A stretch of 64,000 nt of DNA from Bordetella ansorpii (GTDB taxonomy: Bacteria; Pseudomonadota; Gammaproteobacteria; Burkholderiales; Burkholderiaceae_B). Shown piece after piece: positions 26,317 through 34,612 of this stretch. The position numbers and the translations under genes are program-made. Position 1 is the stretch's first letter. Each line of letters begins with the position of its first letter. The notes below the pieces were generated by a model that was given only the letters and a program-made list of their open reading frames with translations, did no database searches and was not told the origin of the DNA. The stretch covers positions 1,043,425 through 1,107,424 of the forward strand of contig NZ_FKBS01000029.1 in assembly GCF_900078315.1 (NCBI RefSeq), read 5' to 3'.

Positions 26317-27444
26317 ATGAATTGGGAACGCCTGCGTCCGCCCGCGCCCACACCGCAGACGCGGCGGGCGGCCGCTGCCTGCCTTGAAAAACTCGCAGTG
26401 GAAGATCTCGAACGGGCGTGCCGCGGCGCCACCCCTTACACCGCCGTCCAAGCCATCGCCCGGCGCCTGGCTCAAGACGAAGCCCCCACCGGCAACGTCT
26501 GGTTGGTGAAGGCCTCTCCAGGAGCACCGACGGCAGAAGCCTCTTCGGCTGGCGACCTCGCCATCGCACCGCGCAACATCAGCGCCTGGCCTCTCTGGTT
26601 TCGAGAGGGGCCAGGCCGTTTCGAGGTTCCTTTGCTGTACCTGCTGCGATGCGAGTCCGTCGCCGGACTGCGTGCGGCGATGTACGAAACGGCCGATCGC
26701 GGCATCCTGTGCAACGATGCCGAGACCACTGCGTCACAGTGGCCGAAGAGCGTCCAGCCGGCCGTTCCCCTCTGGCTGGCCAGCGGCCTGAACGGCATTC
26801 CCTACGACCCCGCATCGGGCCAGGAAGCGCTCGCCATTCTGCGCGCGGCCCTGCAAGCGCTGTACGTGGACAACAAGCCGGGGTTCTTTTATTTGACCCT
26901 GCACGATGACGGCGGCAACCTCCCCCGGCCATCGCAAGCCGATGTGCATGATGCCTACAAGGGAATGTATCGGATCACGGCAGCATCCGGACCCGATGCC
27001 CCCGCCATCCGATTGCTGGGCGCCGGCAAGGCCCTGGGACAAGTGATCCAGGCCGCGGATCTGCTGCAAGAAGACTGGGGCGTAGCCTGTGAGGTCTGGA
27101 GCTGCCCGAGCTATACCCGCCTGGCCCGGGAAGCTTACGAAGTCCAGCGTTGGAACATGCTTCATCCCCTCTCGGCGAAAAAGACGTCTCATCTCCAGCA
27201 TTGCCTTGGACCGGAGCCACTGCCTGCACTGGCCGTCACGGGATATGGACAACACATAGCCCAGCAGATCGGCGGCTTCGTCCCGGCCCGTTTCATTGCC
27301 CTGGGGGCGGACTCCCACCAGGCAGCGAGCGGCCTTCGTGGCGTTCAGTGGATGGTGGCTGCCGCCATCAAGGCGCTCTGCGATGAGGGCCGCCTGCCCA
27401 CGCGGCGGGCAGGGGAAGCCTTGAAGCGATATGCACTGGCCTGA
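26317..27444 (+). CDS. Stand-alone homologue of the pyruvate dehydrogenase E1 (AceE) C-terminal region
   Basis: This 375-residue protein resembles the C-terminal part of homodimeric pyruvate dehydrogenase E1. From about residue 160, IPYDPASGQEALAILRAAL, FFYLTLHDDGGNLPRP, AIRLLGAGKALGQVIQAA and RWNMLHPLSAKK line up with AceE in order. The ending LGADSHQAASGLRG takes the place of AceE LGTDGFGRSDSRENLR. The thiamine-diphosphate-binding N-terminal domain is absent, and the first 160 residues match AceE poorly, so E1 activity is not expected on its own. The start at 26317 follows AGAGG seven bases upstream; an upstream in-frame ATG would place coding sequence inside the operators. Divergent from the GST gene and flanked by marR, it probably belongs to the same stress regulon. 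Its function is unknown. Confidence 0.75.
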   Translation: MNWERLRPPAPTPQTRRAAAACLEKLAVEDLERACRGATPYTAVQAIARRLAQDEAPTGNVWLVKASPGAPTAEASSAGDLAIAPRNISAWPLWFREGPGRFEVPLLYLLRCESVAGLRAAMYETADRGILCNDAETTASQWPKSVQPAVPLWLASGLNGIPYDPASGQEALAILRAALQALYVDNKPGFFYLTLHDDGGNLPRPSQADVHDAYKGMYRITAASGPDAPAIRLLGAGKALGQVIQAADLLQEDWGVACEVWSCPSYTRLAREAYEVQRWNMLHPLSAKKTSHLQHCLGPEPLPALAVTGYGQHIAQQIGGFVPARFIALGADSHQAASGLRGVQWMVAAAIKALCDEGRLPTRRAGEALKRYALA

Positions 27445-27454
27445 AATCCGGTCA

Positions 27455-27469
27455 CGCCCCTATGGGGCG
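27455..27469. terminator. Short GC hairpin between convergent genes
   Basis: CGCCCC and GGGGCG flank a three-base loop between the stop of the E1-like gene and the stop of marR. There is no T-tract, so termination efficiency is doubtful. Confidence 0.35.
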
Positions 27470-27475
27470 CGTCAC

Positions 27476-27916
27476 TTACTGGGCACGCGCCGCCGCGGCG
27501 GCCCGGTCCAGCGCCTCGGAAGCCCTCTCTTGCTCATCGGCGCTGAACTGGCTCAGAAAGACCTCTGCAACCGTGCCTTCGTAGACTTTCCACATTTTCC
27601 TGCGTAGCGCGCGCCCTTCTTTCGTGATCGTCGCATACGCGGCACGGCCGTCCTCGGCCGAGCGCGCACGCGTGACCAGCCCCTCGTGTTCCAGGCGATC
27701 GACCAGACGCGTGAGGTTGTAGCGTTCTATCGCCAGGGCGTCGGCGAGCTCGTGCATGCGCCGCGTTCCGTCCGGCCCGCTTTCCAGGCCCCAAAGCACG
27801 TCGTACCAGGCGTAGGCGGGCAACCCGGCTGCCGCCAGACGACGCTCCACCTCGCGGATCATCAAACGATGGGCACGCACAAACGAGAACCAGAGATCCG
27901 TTCCGCCCTTCGTCAT
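27476..27916 (-). CDS. MarR family transcriptional regulator
   Basis: This is a 146-residue winged-helix repressor of the MarR type, acting as a dimer on palindromic DNA and usually released by a small phenolic or electrophilic ligand. The order is helix 1-2 (LWFSFVRAHRLMIREVERRL), recognition helix in RMHELADALAIERYNLTRLVD, and wing with EGLVTRARSAEDGRAAYATIT. The C-terminal dimer helices follow. No cysteine pair is visible, so thiol sensing seems unlikely. AAGGA precedes the ATG by about eight bases. The gene is divergent from the dehydrogenase at 28076 and convergent with the E1-like gene. ATTGCAnnTGCAAT palindromes near its own start (27940-27953, 27984-27997) point to autoregulation together with control of both neighbouring promoters. 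Confidence 0.92.
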   Translation of the reverse strand: MTKGGTDLWFSFVRAHRLMIREVERRLAAAGLPAYAWYDVLWGLESGPDGTRRMHELADALAIERYNLTRLVDRLEHEGLVTRARSAEDGRAAYATITKEGRALRRKMWKVYEGTVAEVFLSQFSADEQERASEALDRAAAAARAQ

Positions 27917-27939
27917 GGCAAGTTCCTTCCCTATTTTCT

Positions 27940-27997
27940 ATTGCATTTGCAATTGTATCGGACTTAGAATTGCATCCCTGACGGTTGCAACTGCAAT
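27940..27997. promoter_or_regulatory. MarR-type operators between marR and the dehydrogenase gene
   Basis: ATTGCATTTGCAAT (27940-27953) and GTTGCAACTGCAAT (27984-27997) are near-perfect versions of the palindromes at 26237-26265. A half-site ATTGCAT lies between them. They sit 23 bases upstream of the marR start and about 79 bases upstream of the divergent dehydrogenase start. Confidence 0.72.
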
Positions 27998-28075
27998 CAA
28001 TCAGCGGGCTGCCCATGAGCCGCCATGCCTGGTTGATCCGGATCGGTCTGATTCCACTTTTCCTGGAGCCGCGAG

Positions 28076-28987
28076 ATGCATACGAATGTCGGATTCATCG
28101 GTTTGGGCGTGATGGGGACTCCCATGGCGCTCAATCTGGCGCATGGCGGAATACCCTTGATGGTGTGGAGCCGATCGAGCACGCAGTACGACACGCTGCG
28201 CGAAGCGGGGGCCAGCGTTGCCGACAGCCCTGAAGCGTTGGCCTCCCAGTGCGAGACCATTCTGCTCATGCTGGCCAACGAAGGAGCAATAGACGATGTT
28301 CTGGGCAGAGGCACGCCCAAGTTTGCGGATCTGGTCAGAGGACACCTGATCGTCAACATGAGCACGACCTCCGCCGAGTACTCGCGGTCGCTGGCCGCGG
28401 AGATCGAGGCCCACAATGGCAACTATGTCGAGGCGCCGGTATCGGGCTCCCGCAAGCCGGCGGAAACCGGGCAGCTGGTCGTGATGCTGGCAGGCCGGCC
28501 GGAACCTGTGCGGACGGTGCAAGACCTCGTCCGGCCCTTGTATCGGGAGAGCGTGCTCTGCGGCGACGTGCCGAACGCCTTGACGATGAAGCTCGCGGTC
28601 AACCTGTTTCTCATCACCATGGTGACGGGACTGGCCGAAGCGACGCACTTTGCTCAACGCCACGGCATCCCCCTGGCGCAGTATGCGCACGCGCTGAATG
28701 CCGGCCCGATGGCAAGCGACGTATCGCGCGTGAAGATAGGCAAGCTCGCCACGCAGGATTTTTCCGTGCAGGCGGCCATTACCGATGTGTTGAAAAACAG
28801 CCGCCTGGTTGCGGAATCCGCGCGGCACCTGGGCATCGCATCGCCGCTATTGGACGTCTGTCATGCGCTCTACGGCGAAACGGAAGCGCTGGGCCTGGGA
28901 ACCCAAGACATGATCGCAGTCATCCGCGCCCTCGAACGGCGCACGGCTGACGGTTCGTCTTCATCCGATACCCGCCATTCCCCATAG
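28076..28987 (+). CDS. NAD(P)-dependent beta-hydroxyacid dehydrogenase (3-hydroxyisobutyrate dehydrogenase family)
   Basis: This 303-residue cytoplasmic oxidoreductase opens with a Rossmann fold, GFIGLGVMGTPMALNL (GxGxxG at 9-14). VEAPVSGSRKPAETG is the substrate-binding loop. The catalytic lysine is K172 in ALTMKLAVN, followed by the all-helical C-terminal domain. The family includes 3-hydroxyisobutyrate, tartronate-semialdehyde and glyoxylate/succinic-semialdehyde reductases, and the sequence alone does not choose among them. GGAG is seven bases before the ATG. The gene is divergent from marR and faces the same operators, so it probably belongs to the MarR regulon. A Nudix gene follows after 38 bases and may be cotranscribed. 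Confidence 0.88.
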   Translation: MHTNVGFIGLGVMGTPMALNLAHGGIPLMVWSRSSTQYDTLREAGASVADSPEALASQCETILLMLANEGAIDDVLGRGTPKFADLVRGHLIVNMSTTSAEYSRSLAAEIEAHNGNYVEAPVSGSRKPAETGQLVVMLAGRPEPVRTVQDLVRPLYRESVLCGDVPNALTMKLAVNLFLITMVTGLAEATHFAQRHGIPLAQYAHALNAGPMASDVSRVKIGKLATQDFSVQAAITDVLKNSRLVAESARHLGIASPLLDVCHALYGETEALGLGTQDMIAVIRALERRTADGSSSSDTRHSP

Positions 28988-29025
28988 TTCATCGCGCAAC
29001 CCCTGTTCCCTGCAGAGAATATCCA

Positions 29026-29496
29026 ATGGCCCGATTGCCGAGGGCGCTCAACCCGGGGCGTCGTCCAGTTCCCGCGGCGATTGCCGTCGTCATCCGCGCC
29101 CACCAGGTTCTGCTGGTCAGGCGCGCCAACCCGCCAGACGCAGGCCGCTGGGGATTCCCGGGAGGGAAGATCGACTTCGGCGAAAGCATCGAGCAGGCAG
29201 CGCAGCGCGAACTGCTGGAGGAAACGGGTGTCCGCGGCGAAGCGCAACGGGTTTTCACGGCGGTCGATGTCTTCGACCACGCCCTGTCTGGCGAGCTTCG
29301 CCAACATTTTCTGCTGGTGGCCGTACTGTGCCGTTACCTGGGCGGCGAGCCGGTTGGCGGCGACGATGCGCTGGACGCGCAGTGGTTTGCACTCGATGCG
29401 CTGGAGGCGTCGGAGCTGGCGCTCAGCCACGACGTGGCCAGGGTCGCCCGCGAAGGAGCGCGGCTTGCCCGCATGGCAGGGGCGATCACACCATGA
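29026..29496 (+). CDS. Nudix hydrolase (ADP-ribose pyrophosphatase-like)
   Basis: This is a 156-residue hydrolase of nucleoside diphosphates linked to another group. The complete Nudix box GX5EX7REUXEEXGU runs from G47 to V69 (GGKIDFGES, then RELLEETGV), so the metal-binding glutamates are intact. The first strand PVPAAIAVVIRAHQVLLVRR and the RWGFPGGKID lead-in resemble ADP-ribose or NADH pyrophosphatase-type members. An LSHDVARVAREGARLA tail closes the fold. It lies 38 bases after the dehydrogenase and probably shares its MarR-controlled promoter, suggesting clean-up of damaged nucleotides or ADP-ribose under the inducing condition. The exact substrate is not predictable. Confidence 0.88.
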   Translation: MARLPRALNPGRRPVPAAIAVVIRAHQVLLVRRANPPDAGRWGFPGGKIDFGESIEQAAQRELLEETGVRGEAQRVFTAVDVFDHALSGELRQHFLLVAVLCRYLGGEPVGGDDALDAQWFALDALEASELALSHDVARVAREGARLARMAGAITP

Positions 29497-29544
29497 CCGC
29501 CCATGCACAGGCTATCGCGAATGCGGCTCCTGGCTTCGCCGTTC

Positions 29545-30063
29545 CTAGTGGACTTTCCGCCACACAGAGATCGGCACATCCCCATTGGGCCGCGGGACGA
29601 CGCGATAACTCAGCTCGTCGTTCTTGAGCTCGTAGTTCCGCTTCTGCTGCTGCCCTTCCCAGTTGGGAAAGGAGGCGTTTTCGATATGGAAGGCCAGCGT
29701 GGCGCTGGCCGGATCGATGCTGACGGTGCCGAAGTGCGTGCTGGAGCCCATGACGGCCGCCTTGTACTCGGCGGGTGTCGCCGCGCTTTTGTCGTCGGAG
29801 GCAAATCGCGGGCGTTCGGCCTTGAAGATCTGCAGCGAGTAGTGTCCCTGCGCATCGATGACCAGCATGCCCTTGGGCGCGGCGCCGTAGTCGCGTGCCC
29901 GCGAGCCATCGGGGTGCAGCACGTCGGCAGCGACCAACGTCCAGGTGCCGACCATCGAGGGATCGACTGTCGCTGCCCCGGCAGGCAAGACCGCGCCCAA
30001 CGACAGGCTGGTTGAAAGGACGGCGCTGAACAGCGCGTGCTTGAGAATTTTCTGGCCATTCAT
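29545..30063 (-). CDS. Secreted lipocalin-like domain protein
   Basis: This 172-residue protein has a clear signal peptide (KHALFSAVLSTSLSLG, cleavage near AGA at 28-30), so it is periplasmic or secreted. The mature part resembles the bacterial lipocalin-like family PF13924: MVGTWTLVAADVLHPDGS at the start, then GMLVIDAQGHYSLQIFKAERP and a middle helix. FGTVSIDPASATLAFHIE and a final RVVPRPNGDVPISVWRK complete it. Ligand and role are unknown. AAGGA precedes the ATG by about nine bases. It follows the methyltransferase gene on the same strand after a 91-base gap, so the two could be cotranscribed, though nothing links them functionally. Confidence 0.82.
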   Translation of the reverse strand: MNGQKILKHALFSAVLSTSLSLGAVLPAGAATVDPSMVGTWTLVAADVLHPDGSRARDYGAAPKGMLVIDAQGHYSLQIFKAERPRFASDDKSAATPAEYKAAVMGSSTHFGTVSIDPASATLAFHIENASFPNWEGQQQKRNYELKNDELSYRVVPRPNGDVPISVWRKVH

Positions 30064-30154
30064 GGACTGCTTTCCTTCTCGTTACTTGGGTGGGAGGCAA
30101 GGCCTCGTCGAGGCCATTGCAGTCCGCATCGCGCGACCAGACGCCGCTGACCGT

Positions 30155-30871
30155 TCACGTTGCGGTTGAAGTACGCCGAGCCAGCCACGCTCCCCAGAAC
30201 AGGCTGGCAAAGAAGCGCAGAGGCGTCACGAAACCGGATTGCCCGAGCAGGGAAATCACCGCCTCTTCCGACTCGGGCGGCTGCGCCCCGTGCAGGATCT
30301 TGTTCATCTTGGATTGGACTTCGTCCGGCGCCGCACCGTTCATTCGCCACCGCGCGGCCCAGGCCGCCATCAGCAAGGGTTGCGAAGCGTAAGGCCGATA
30401 ATTTCCGGCGATGACCAACGGGGCGCCGGGCCGCAAGCGCGCGGCAATCTGCGCCAGGATCTCCTGCTTCGCCTCATTGCCGGGCAGGTGATGCAGCACG
30501 CCGATCATGATCGCGGCATCGAACGAGGGGGTTGAATCGATCTCTTGCGCCGTCCCCGGAACGGTTTGCACCCGATCCGAGACACCCGCGTCGTCCAGAT
30601 AGGCGCGCGCCAGTTCCAGCATCGGCGGCGAGGGATCGACAGCGACAAACGACCAGGCTGGCTCCAGCCGCGCGGCGGTGATGATTTCACCCGCGGTGCC
30701 GCCGGCGCCGATCACCAGCACCCGCGCGGGCTTTCCTGCGCCCAGGACGGCCGACAGCATGCAGGCGGAGAGTTCGTGGCAAGCGTCATAACCAGCGAGC
30801 GCGATCCGGCTCTGGGACGCATATTCTCCTGCGCGGGCAGCATCGAATTTGCTGGCGGAACTCTGCGTCAT
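30155..30871 (-). CDS. Class I SAM-dependent methyltransferase
   Basis: This is a 238-residue cytoplasmic methyltransferase with the usual Rossmann-like motifs. ARVLVIGAGGTAGEI is motif I (SAM glycine loop), WSFVAVDPSPPMLELAR is motif II with the acidic residue that holds the ribose, and FDAAIMIGVLHHLPG is motif IV. LRPGAPLVIAGNYRPYA is the following strand. The overall form resembles UbiE-type small-molecule methyltransferases. No substrate can be read from the sequence. It is divergent from the AraC-type regulator at 30966 across a 94-base intergenic region, which makes it a candidate target of that regulator. Confidence 0.87.
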   Translation of the reverse strand: MTQSSASKFDAARAGEYASQSRIALAGYDACHELSACMLSAVLGAGKPARVLVIGAGGTAGEIITAARLEPAWSFVAVDPSPPMLELARAYLDDAGVSDRVQTVPGTAQEIDSTPSFDAAIMIGVLHHLPGNEAKQEILAQIAARLRPGAPLVIAGNYRPYASQPLLMAAWAARWRMNGAAPDEVQSKMNKILHGAQPPESEEAVISLLGQSGFVTPLRFFASLFWGAWLARRTSTAT

Positions 30872-30965
30872 ACAGCCTCTTGCATGGTGTGTTTGCCTCG
30901 TGGGCGGCTAGCGCGCCACTGCTCATCATGATAAAAGATTTACGATCAACATATCGAGAATATGC

Positions 30966-31730
30966 ATGATCGAAAGTTCAAAAATCGAGCGAAAGCATGA
31001 CCGGCTCGTGGCATTCCTGAATGCCTTTTCCCTGAGCGCCACGCATTGCGACAGCGTGGACGAGGCAAATCTCCTCATCGTCGATGCCGAGCATTCGGGG
31101 GAACCCACCCACTTGCTCTATCGGGCGCGTTCCGCTGCCACGCTGCCGGACGTCGCGGCCCTGTGCGCGGCCACGAAAGTGGATTTCGGGGGCAATGCCA
31201 ATCCGCTTGTCGGCGCCTTGCCTGATGAATTGTGTTTCTCGCTGGCTGACGACTTGCCATTGCGCGAGTTGTCGAAGCTGATCGTGGCGGAAGTGAAAGT
31301 GGCCCGTTGCGGGGCAGGTTCGATCCGGGCGCGGCTGTGCGAGGTCGTCGTGGTGCTGGCCATCCGCAAGGCCATCGCGATTGGCACGGTCGATGCCGGG
31401 TTGCTGGCGGGGCTTGCCCATCCCAAGCTGCATGTCAGCCTCATTGCGATGCATGACGATCCTGCGCGCAACTGGCAGATCGCGGATTTGATGGCCCTGG
31501 CGGACATGTCGCGCGGACAGTTCATCGCAGCCTTCAAGCAGACCGTCGGCCGATCGCCCGGCGCCTACCTGAACGGATGGCGGTTGGCGTTGGGACGCGC
31601 CAGGCTACTGTCCGGGCGCAGCGTCAAGGCGGTGGCGGCAATGGTCGGCTTCGGTAGCCCAGCCGCCTTTTCGCGCGCGTTTTCACGCAAGTATGGTTAT
31701 CCGCCGATCCAGAGCAAGTCTCGACCTTGA
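30966..31730 (+). CDS. AraC family transcriptional regulator
   Basis: This 254-residue regulator has an N-terminal ligand-sensing region resembling the cupin_6 type found in AraC proteins. A C-terminal double helix-turn-helix starts near residue 165 (NWQIADLMALADMSRGQFIAAF, then SVKAVAAMVGFGSPAAFSRAF). The second HTH is intact, but the end KYGYPPIQSKSRP is unlike the usual Tyr/Trp-Arg ending of the family. The last 48 bases overlap the convergent gene at 31683. It is divergent from the methyltransferase gene, its most likely target. The N-terminal part lacks clear metal or sugar ligand residues, so the effector is unknown. Confidence 0.85.
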   Translation: MIESSKIERKHDRLVAFLNAFSLSATHCDSVDEANLLIVDAEHSGEPTHLLYRARSAATLPDVAALCAATKVDFGGNANPLVGALPDELCFSLADDLPLRELSKLIVAEVKVARCGAGSIRARLCEVVVVLAIRKAIAIGTVDAGLLAGLAHPKLHVSLIAMHDDPARNWQIADLMALADMSRGQFIAAFKQTVGRSPGAYLNGWRLALGRARLLSGRSVKAVAAMVGFGSPAAFSRAFSRKYGYPPIQSKSRP

Positions 31731-32114
31731 GCCGCACGCCACCGGGTTGCCGTACTGCACCGTTTGCCAGCCGGTCGCAACGGCTCCGAAGGCCTTGACG
31801 GTGCCCTCGGACTTGGCCTGGATGCCGGCCCGCCGCTCATTGTCCGGCTCGATGCTGATGAGCGCCTTGCAGACGAGGCCCAGCGGTTCCTTGTTGCGCT
31901 TGAGCCAGACGCCACGGTGCTTGCGATCTTCGTGGGTCTCGTCGGTGTCGAGCTGGTCGTACACCACGACGAACGGCTGGGCGTGCCGCATGAGGGCCAC
32001 CATTTCCGCTTCCCACTGAAGCGCATGGCCCGGCTTTGCCGCGGCCTGGTCGAAAACCACGAAGGGAAACTCGCGGATGTCGTGAACGGCGAAGATACTC
32101 GGATCGAGGCTCAT
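31683..32114 (-). CDS. Hypothetical protein, last gene of the FUSC efflux operon
   Basis: This 143-residue soluble protein has no recognised domain. The start at 32114 is supported by GGAGAG nine bases upstream and lies 36 bases after the stop of the outer-membrane factor gene, so it is probably cotranscribed with the efflux operon. The sequence is well ordered up to KAFGAVATG (FPFVVFDQAAAKPGH, FVVVYDQLDTDETHEDRKH). The terminal stretch CGSRSRLALDRRITILA is basic and of different character, and it overlaps the 3' end of the convergent araC-type gene. The 3' end may therefore be a rearrangement junction. A role linked to the pump is inference from position only. Confidence 0.6.
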   Translation of the reverse strand: MSLDPSIFAVHDIREFPFVVFDQAAAKPGHALQWEAEMVALMRHAQPFVVVYDQLDTDETHEDRKHRGVWLKRNKEPLGLVCKALISIEPDNERRAGIQAKSEGTVKAFGAVATGWQTVQYGNPVACGSRSRLALDRRITILA

Positions 32115-32149
32115 GTCGAGGGACTCTCCTTGGCGCAAAGGGAAGGTGC

Positions 32150-33673
32150 TCACAGGCCGGCAGCCGTGTGCGCCACGGCAGGCTGGCCGGATGAATCGGA
32201 AGCGCCGGTGGAGCGGACCATCGGCGTGTCCTGCCAGCCCGCGCCCAGCGCCTTGTAGAGTGCGATGGCGCCGCGCACTTCGCCGGCCCGGCTCAGCGCC
32301 AGCGCGTCACGGGCCTGATTGGCCGCTCGCTGGGCGATGAGCACCGGCAGATAGGCGCTCAGGCCACCGCGATAGAGCCGGGTCGCGCGATCGAGCGCCT
32401 TTTGGCTGTCGTCGACCGCGGCCATCAGCGATGCTTGCCGCTGACGTTCGCTGTTCAGTGTGGTCAAGGCGTCTTCCACATCGCGCAGCGCCAGCCGCAC
32501 GTCACGTTCGTAGGCCAGCCGCGCCGCGGCCGCGCCGGCCTGCGCCACGGCGACGCCAGCGCGTGCCCGGCCCCCGTCGTAGAGCGTCTGGCCCGCCTGC
32601 ACACCCGCCGACCATGCCAGGCTCGCGCCGGAGAACAGGTCGTGCAACAGGCTGGCGGTGGTGCCGAGACTCAACGGGATGGTGAAGTGAGGCAGCCGTG
32701 CGGCCTCGGCCACCCCGATCCGCGCCGTGGCCGCGGCCAGGCGCCGTTCGCCGGCCTGCAGGTCGGGACGCTGGCGGATCACCTCTGACGGCAATGCCAG
32801 CGGCAAGGCCGGCGCCACGGGCAGCACAGGCGCGGACTCGGCCAGCGCGGCGCGCCAATCGCCGGGAAATCCGCCGGCCAGCACGCCGATGGCGTGGCTC
32901 AGGCGCGCAATCGCGGCCTCCAGCACGGGAGGCTGCGCCTGCGCGGCTTCGCGCTCGGCACGGGCTTGGGCCACTTCGGCCGACGTGCCCAGCCCGCCCC
33001 GCAATGCCCGCTCGGCAAGGCGTTCGCCTTCGCGCAGGTTGCCGATGTTGTCGCGGGCGATGGCCAGGCGCGCCTGCGCCGTGCGCAGCTCGGCGTAGTC
33101 GGCCGCGAGCTCGGCCAGCAGACTCACCTGCAAGGCATGCAAGTCATCGGACAGGGCGTCGATACCCGCGTCGGCCGCTTCCACGGCCCGCCGGCCGCCA
33201 CCGAACACGTCCAACTCCCAGCTCGCATCGAAGCCCGCGCGCCAGGTGCGGGATCGACCGATCCCCGGCGGCCAGTCCAGGGCCTTGCTGGACCGCAGAG
33301 CATCCGCAGTGCCTCCGGCCGAAAGGCTCGGTTCGAGATTGGAGGCTATCTGGACGCGCTCGGCGCGCGCCTGTTGCAGCCGCGCCTGGGCGATGCCGAG
33401 GTCCTGGTTGTTGGCCAACGCCTGATCGACCAGGCGATCGAGCATCGGATCGCCGAATGCCCGCCACCATGTCCGCAGGCGCGCACGATCCGCCACCGCG
33501 AAATTCCCGTGGGTTTCGGTCCACCGCGCCGGCACGTCGACCTGGGGCGGTCGATAGTCCGGGCCGACCGTCGTGCAGCCTGGCAGGGCCGTCAGCAGCG
33601 CGCTGGCAAGCGCGGCCAACCGGGCGCGGCGCGAGGCTGCGCCGCGCAAGGATGACGAGAATGGGGATTTCAT
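32150..33673 (-). CDS. Outer-membrane factor lipoprotein (NodT/OprM family)
   Basis: This is a 507-residue TolC-like outer-membrane channel. It carries a lipoprotein signal with lipobox LPGC (Cys33), then the conserved GCTTVGPDYRPP and the WWRAFGDPMLDRLVDQAL segment. Two repeated coiled-coil halves follow, the second opening near EVIRQRPDLQAGERRLAAATARIGVAEAARLP, shown here in parts as IRQRPDLQAGE and RIGVAEAARLP. It supplies the exit duct for the inner-membrane components encoded upstream. The start is nine bases after the stop of the adaptor gene, so it is one operon. The tail after the second coil is Ser/Ala-rich and probably disordered. Confidence 0.92.
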   Translation of the reverse strand: MKSPFSSSLRGAASRRARLAALASALLTALPGCTTVGPDYRPPQVDVPARWTETHGNFAVADRARLRTWWRAFGDPMLDRLVDQALANNQDLGIAQARLQQARAERVQIASNLEPSLSAGGTADALRSSKALDWPPGIGRSRTWRAGFDASWELDVFGGGRRAVEAADAGIDALSDDLHALQVSLLAELAADYAELRTAQARLAIARDNIGNLREGERLAERALRGGLGTSAEVAQARAEREAAQAQPPVLEAAIARLSHAIGVLAGGFPGDWRAALAESAPVLPVAPALPLALPSEVIRQRPDLQAGERRLAAATARIGVAEAARLPHFTIPLSLGTTASLLHDLFSGASLAWSAGVQAGQTLYDGGRARAGVAVAQAGAAAARLAYERDVRLALRDVEDALTTLNSERQRQASLMAAVDDSQKALDRATRLYRGGLSAYLPVLIAQRAANQARDALALSRAGEVRGAIALYKALGAGWQDTPMVRSTGASDSSGQPAVAHTAAGL

Positions 33674-33682
33674 GACGACGGC

Positions 33683-34612
33683 CTACAACCAACGGTGCAG
33701 CAGCATGGCCAGGCGCCCTTCGGGCACGACGTCCTGTCCCGGCTGGCCGACCCCGATGCTGCACGTCATTCCGGCGGCCAGGACAATGCTTGCGGGCACG
33801 TGATCGATTTCGACCCGGACCGGAATCCGCTGGGCCAGGCGTATCCAGCTGAAACTCGGCTCGACGCTGGGCAGGCCCTGGGCATCGGCCAGTTCGTTGG
33901 CGTTCGTGATACCGCGTCCGATGCTGGCGACATGCCCATGTATCAGGTCGTCGAATCCCATCAGGCGGATCTGTGCGGGCGCGCCGGGACGGATGCCGTG
34001 CAGCTTGGTTTCCTCGAAGTAACCCGTGATCCAGAAGCTGTGCGCGTCGAGCAAGGCGATATTGGGATGCCCGGCGACCGCGTAGTCCCCCTGGCGCAAC
34101 CGCAGGTGCGTCACGTAGCCATCCACGGGAGCCCGCAAGGTCGTGCGCGCCAGGTCCAGGCGGGCCACGTCCAGCGCGACCCGCGCGCGGCGCTGCTCGG
34201 CTTCGGCAATGGCAACGGCCTGAGTGGCGTGATGGATGTCCTCGCGGGGCACCAGGCCATCCATGCCCTTGCGGCGCTGCGCATCGTCCCGCTTCTGGCT
34301 CAGCGCGGCCGTGGCCGCCGCCAGTTGCGCCTCGGCCTGGGCGACGGCGAGCTCGAAACGCTCGGGATCGATGCGATAGAGCACGTCGCCGCGCTCGACG
34401 TATTGGTCATCCATCAGCGGCACCTCGATCACGGTGCCGTTTATCTCGGGGGCGATGCCCACGATCTGCGCGCTCACACGGCCGTCGCGGGTCCAGGGGG
34501 CGAGCACGTAGGCCCGCCAGAGCGCGGTGACGAGTATCACGGCGGCGGCGACGGCCAGCAGTGTCAGGGCCGCCTTCGCGGCGGGCTTCAAGAGGGAGGA
34601 GGCACTAGACAT
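33683..34612 (-). CDS. HlyD/AaeA-type membrane fusion protein
   Basis: This is a 309-residue periplasmic adaptor anchored by one N-terminal helix (LTLLAVAAAVILVTALWRAYV). It has the biotinyl-lipoyl-like halves IVGIAPEINGTVIEVPLMDD and TLRAPVDGYVTHLRLRQGDY. A coiled-coil hairpin of about 75 residues lies between them, followed by a beta-barrel domain with FWITGYFEETKLHGI. This layout matches AaeA/FusE-type adaptors of aromatic carboxylic or fusaric acid efflux systems. Its start overlaps the end of the DUF1656 gene by eight bases, a typical arrangement of these operons. Confidence 0.92.
   Translation of the reverse strand: MSSASSLLKPAAKAALTLLAVAAAVILVTALWRAYVLAPWTRDGRVSAQIVGIAPEINGTVIEVPLMDDQYVERGDVLYRIDPERFELAVAQAEAQLAAATAALSQKRDDAQRRKGMDGLVPREDIHHATQAVAIAEAEQRRARVALDVARLDLARTTLRAPVDGYVTHLRLRQGDYAVAGHPNIALLDAHSFWITGYFEETKLHGIRPGAPAQIRLMGFDDLIHGHVASIGRGITNANELADAQGLPSVEPSFSWIRLAQRIPVRVEIDHVPASIVLAAGMTCSIGVGQPGQDVVPEGRLAMLLHRWL

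Noticed and set aside
29493-29627. A short ORF starting at the ATGA overlap after the Nudix gene
   Set aside because: It overlaps the 3' end of the lipocalin-like gene on the other strand, lacks similarity and has an arbitrary composition.
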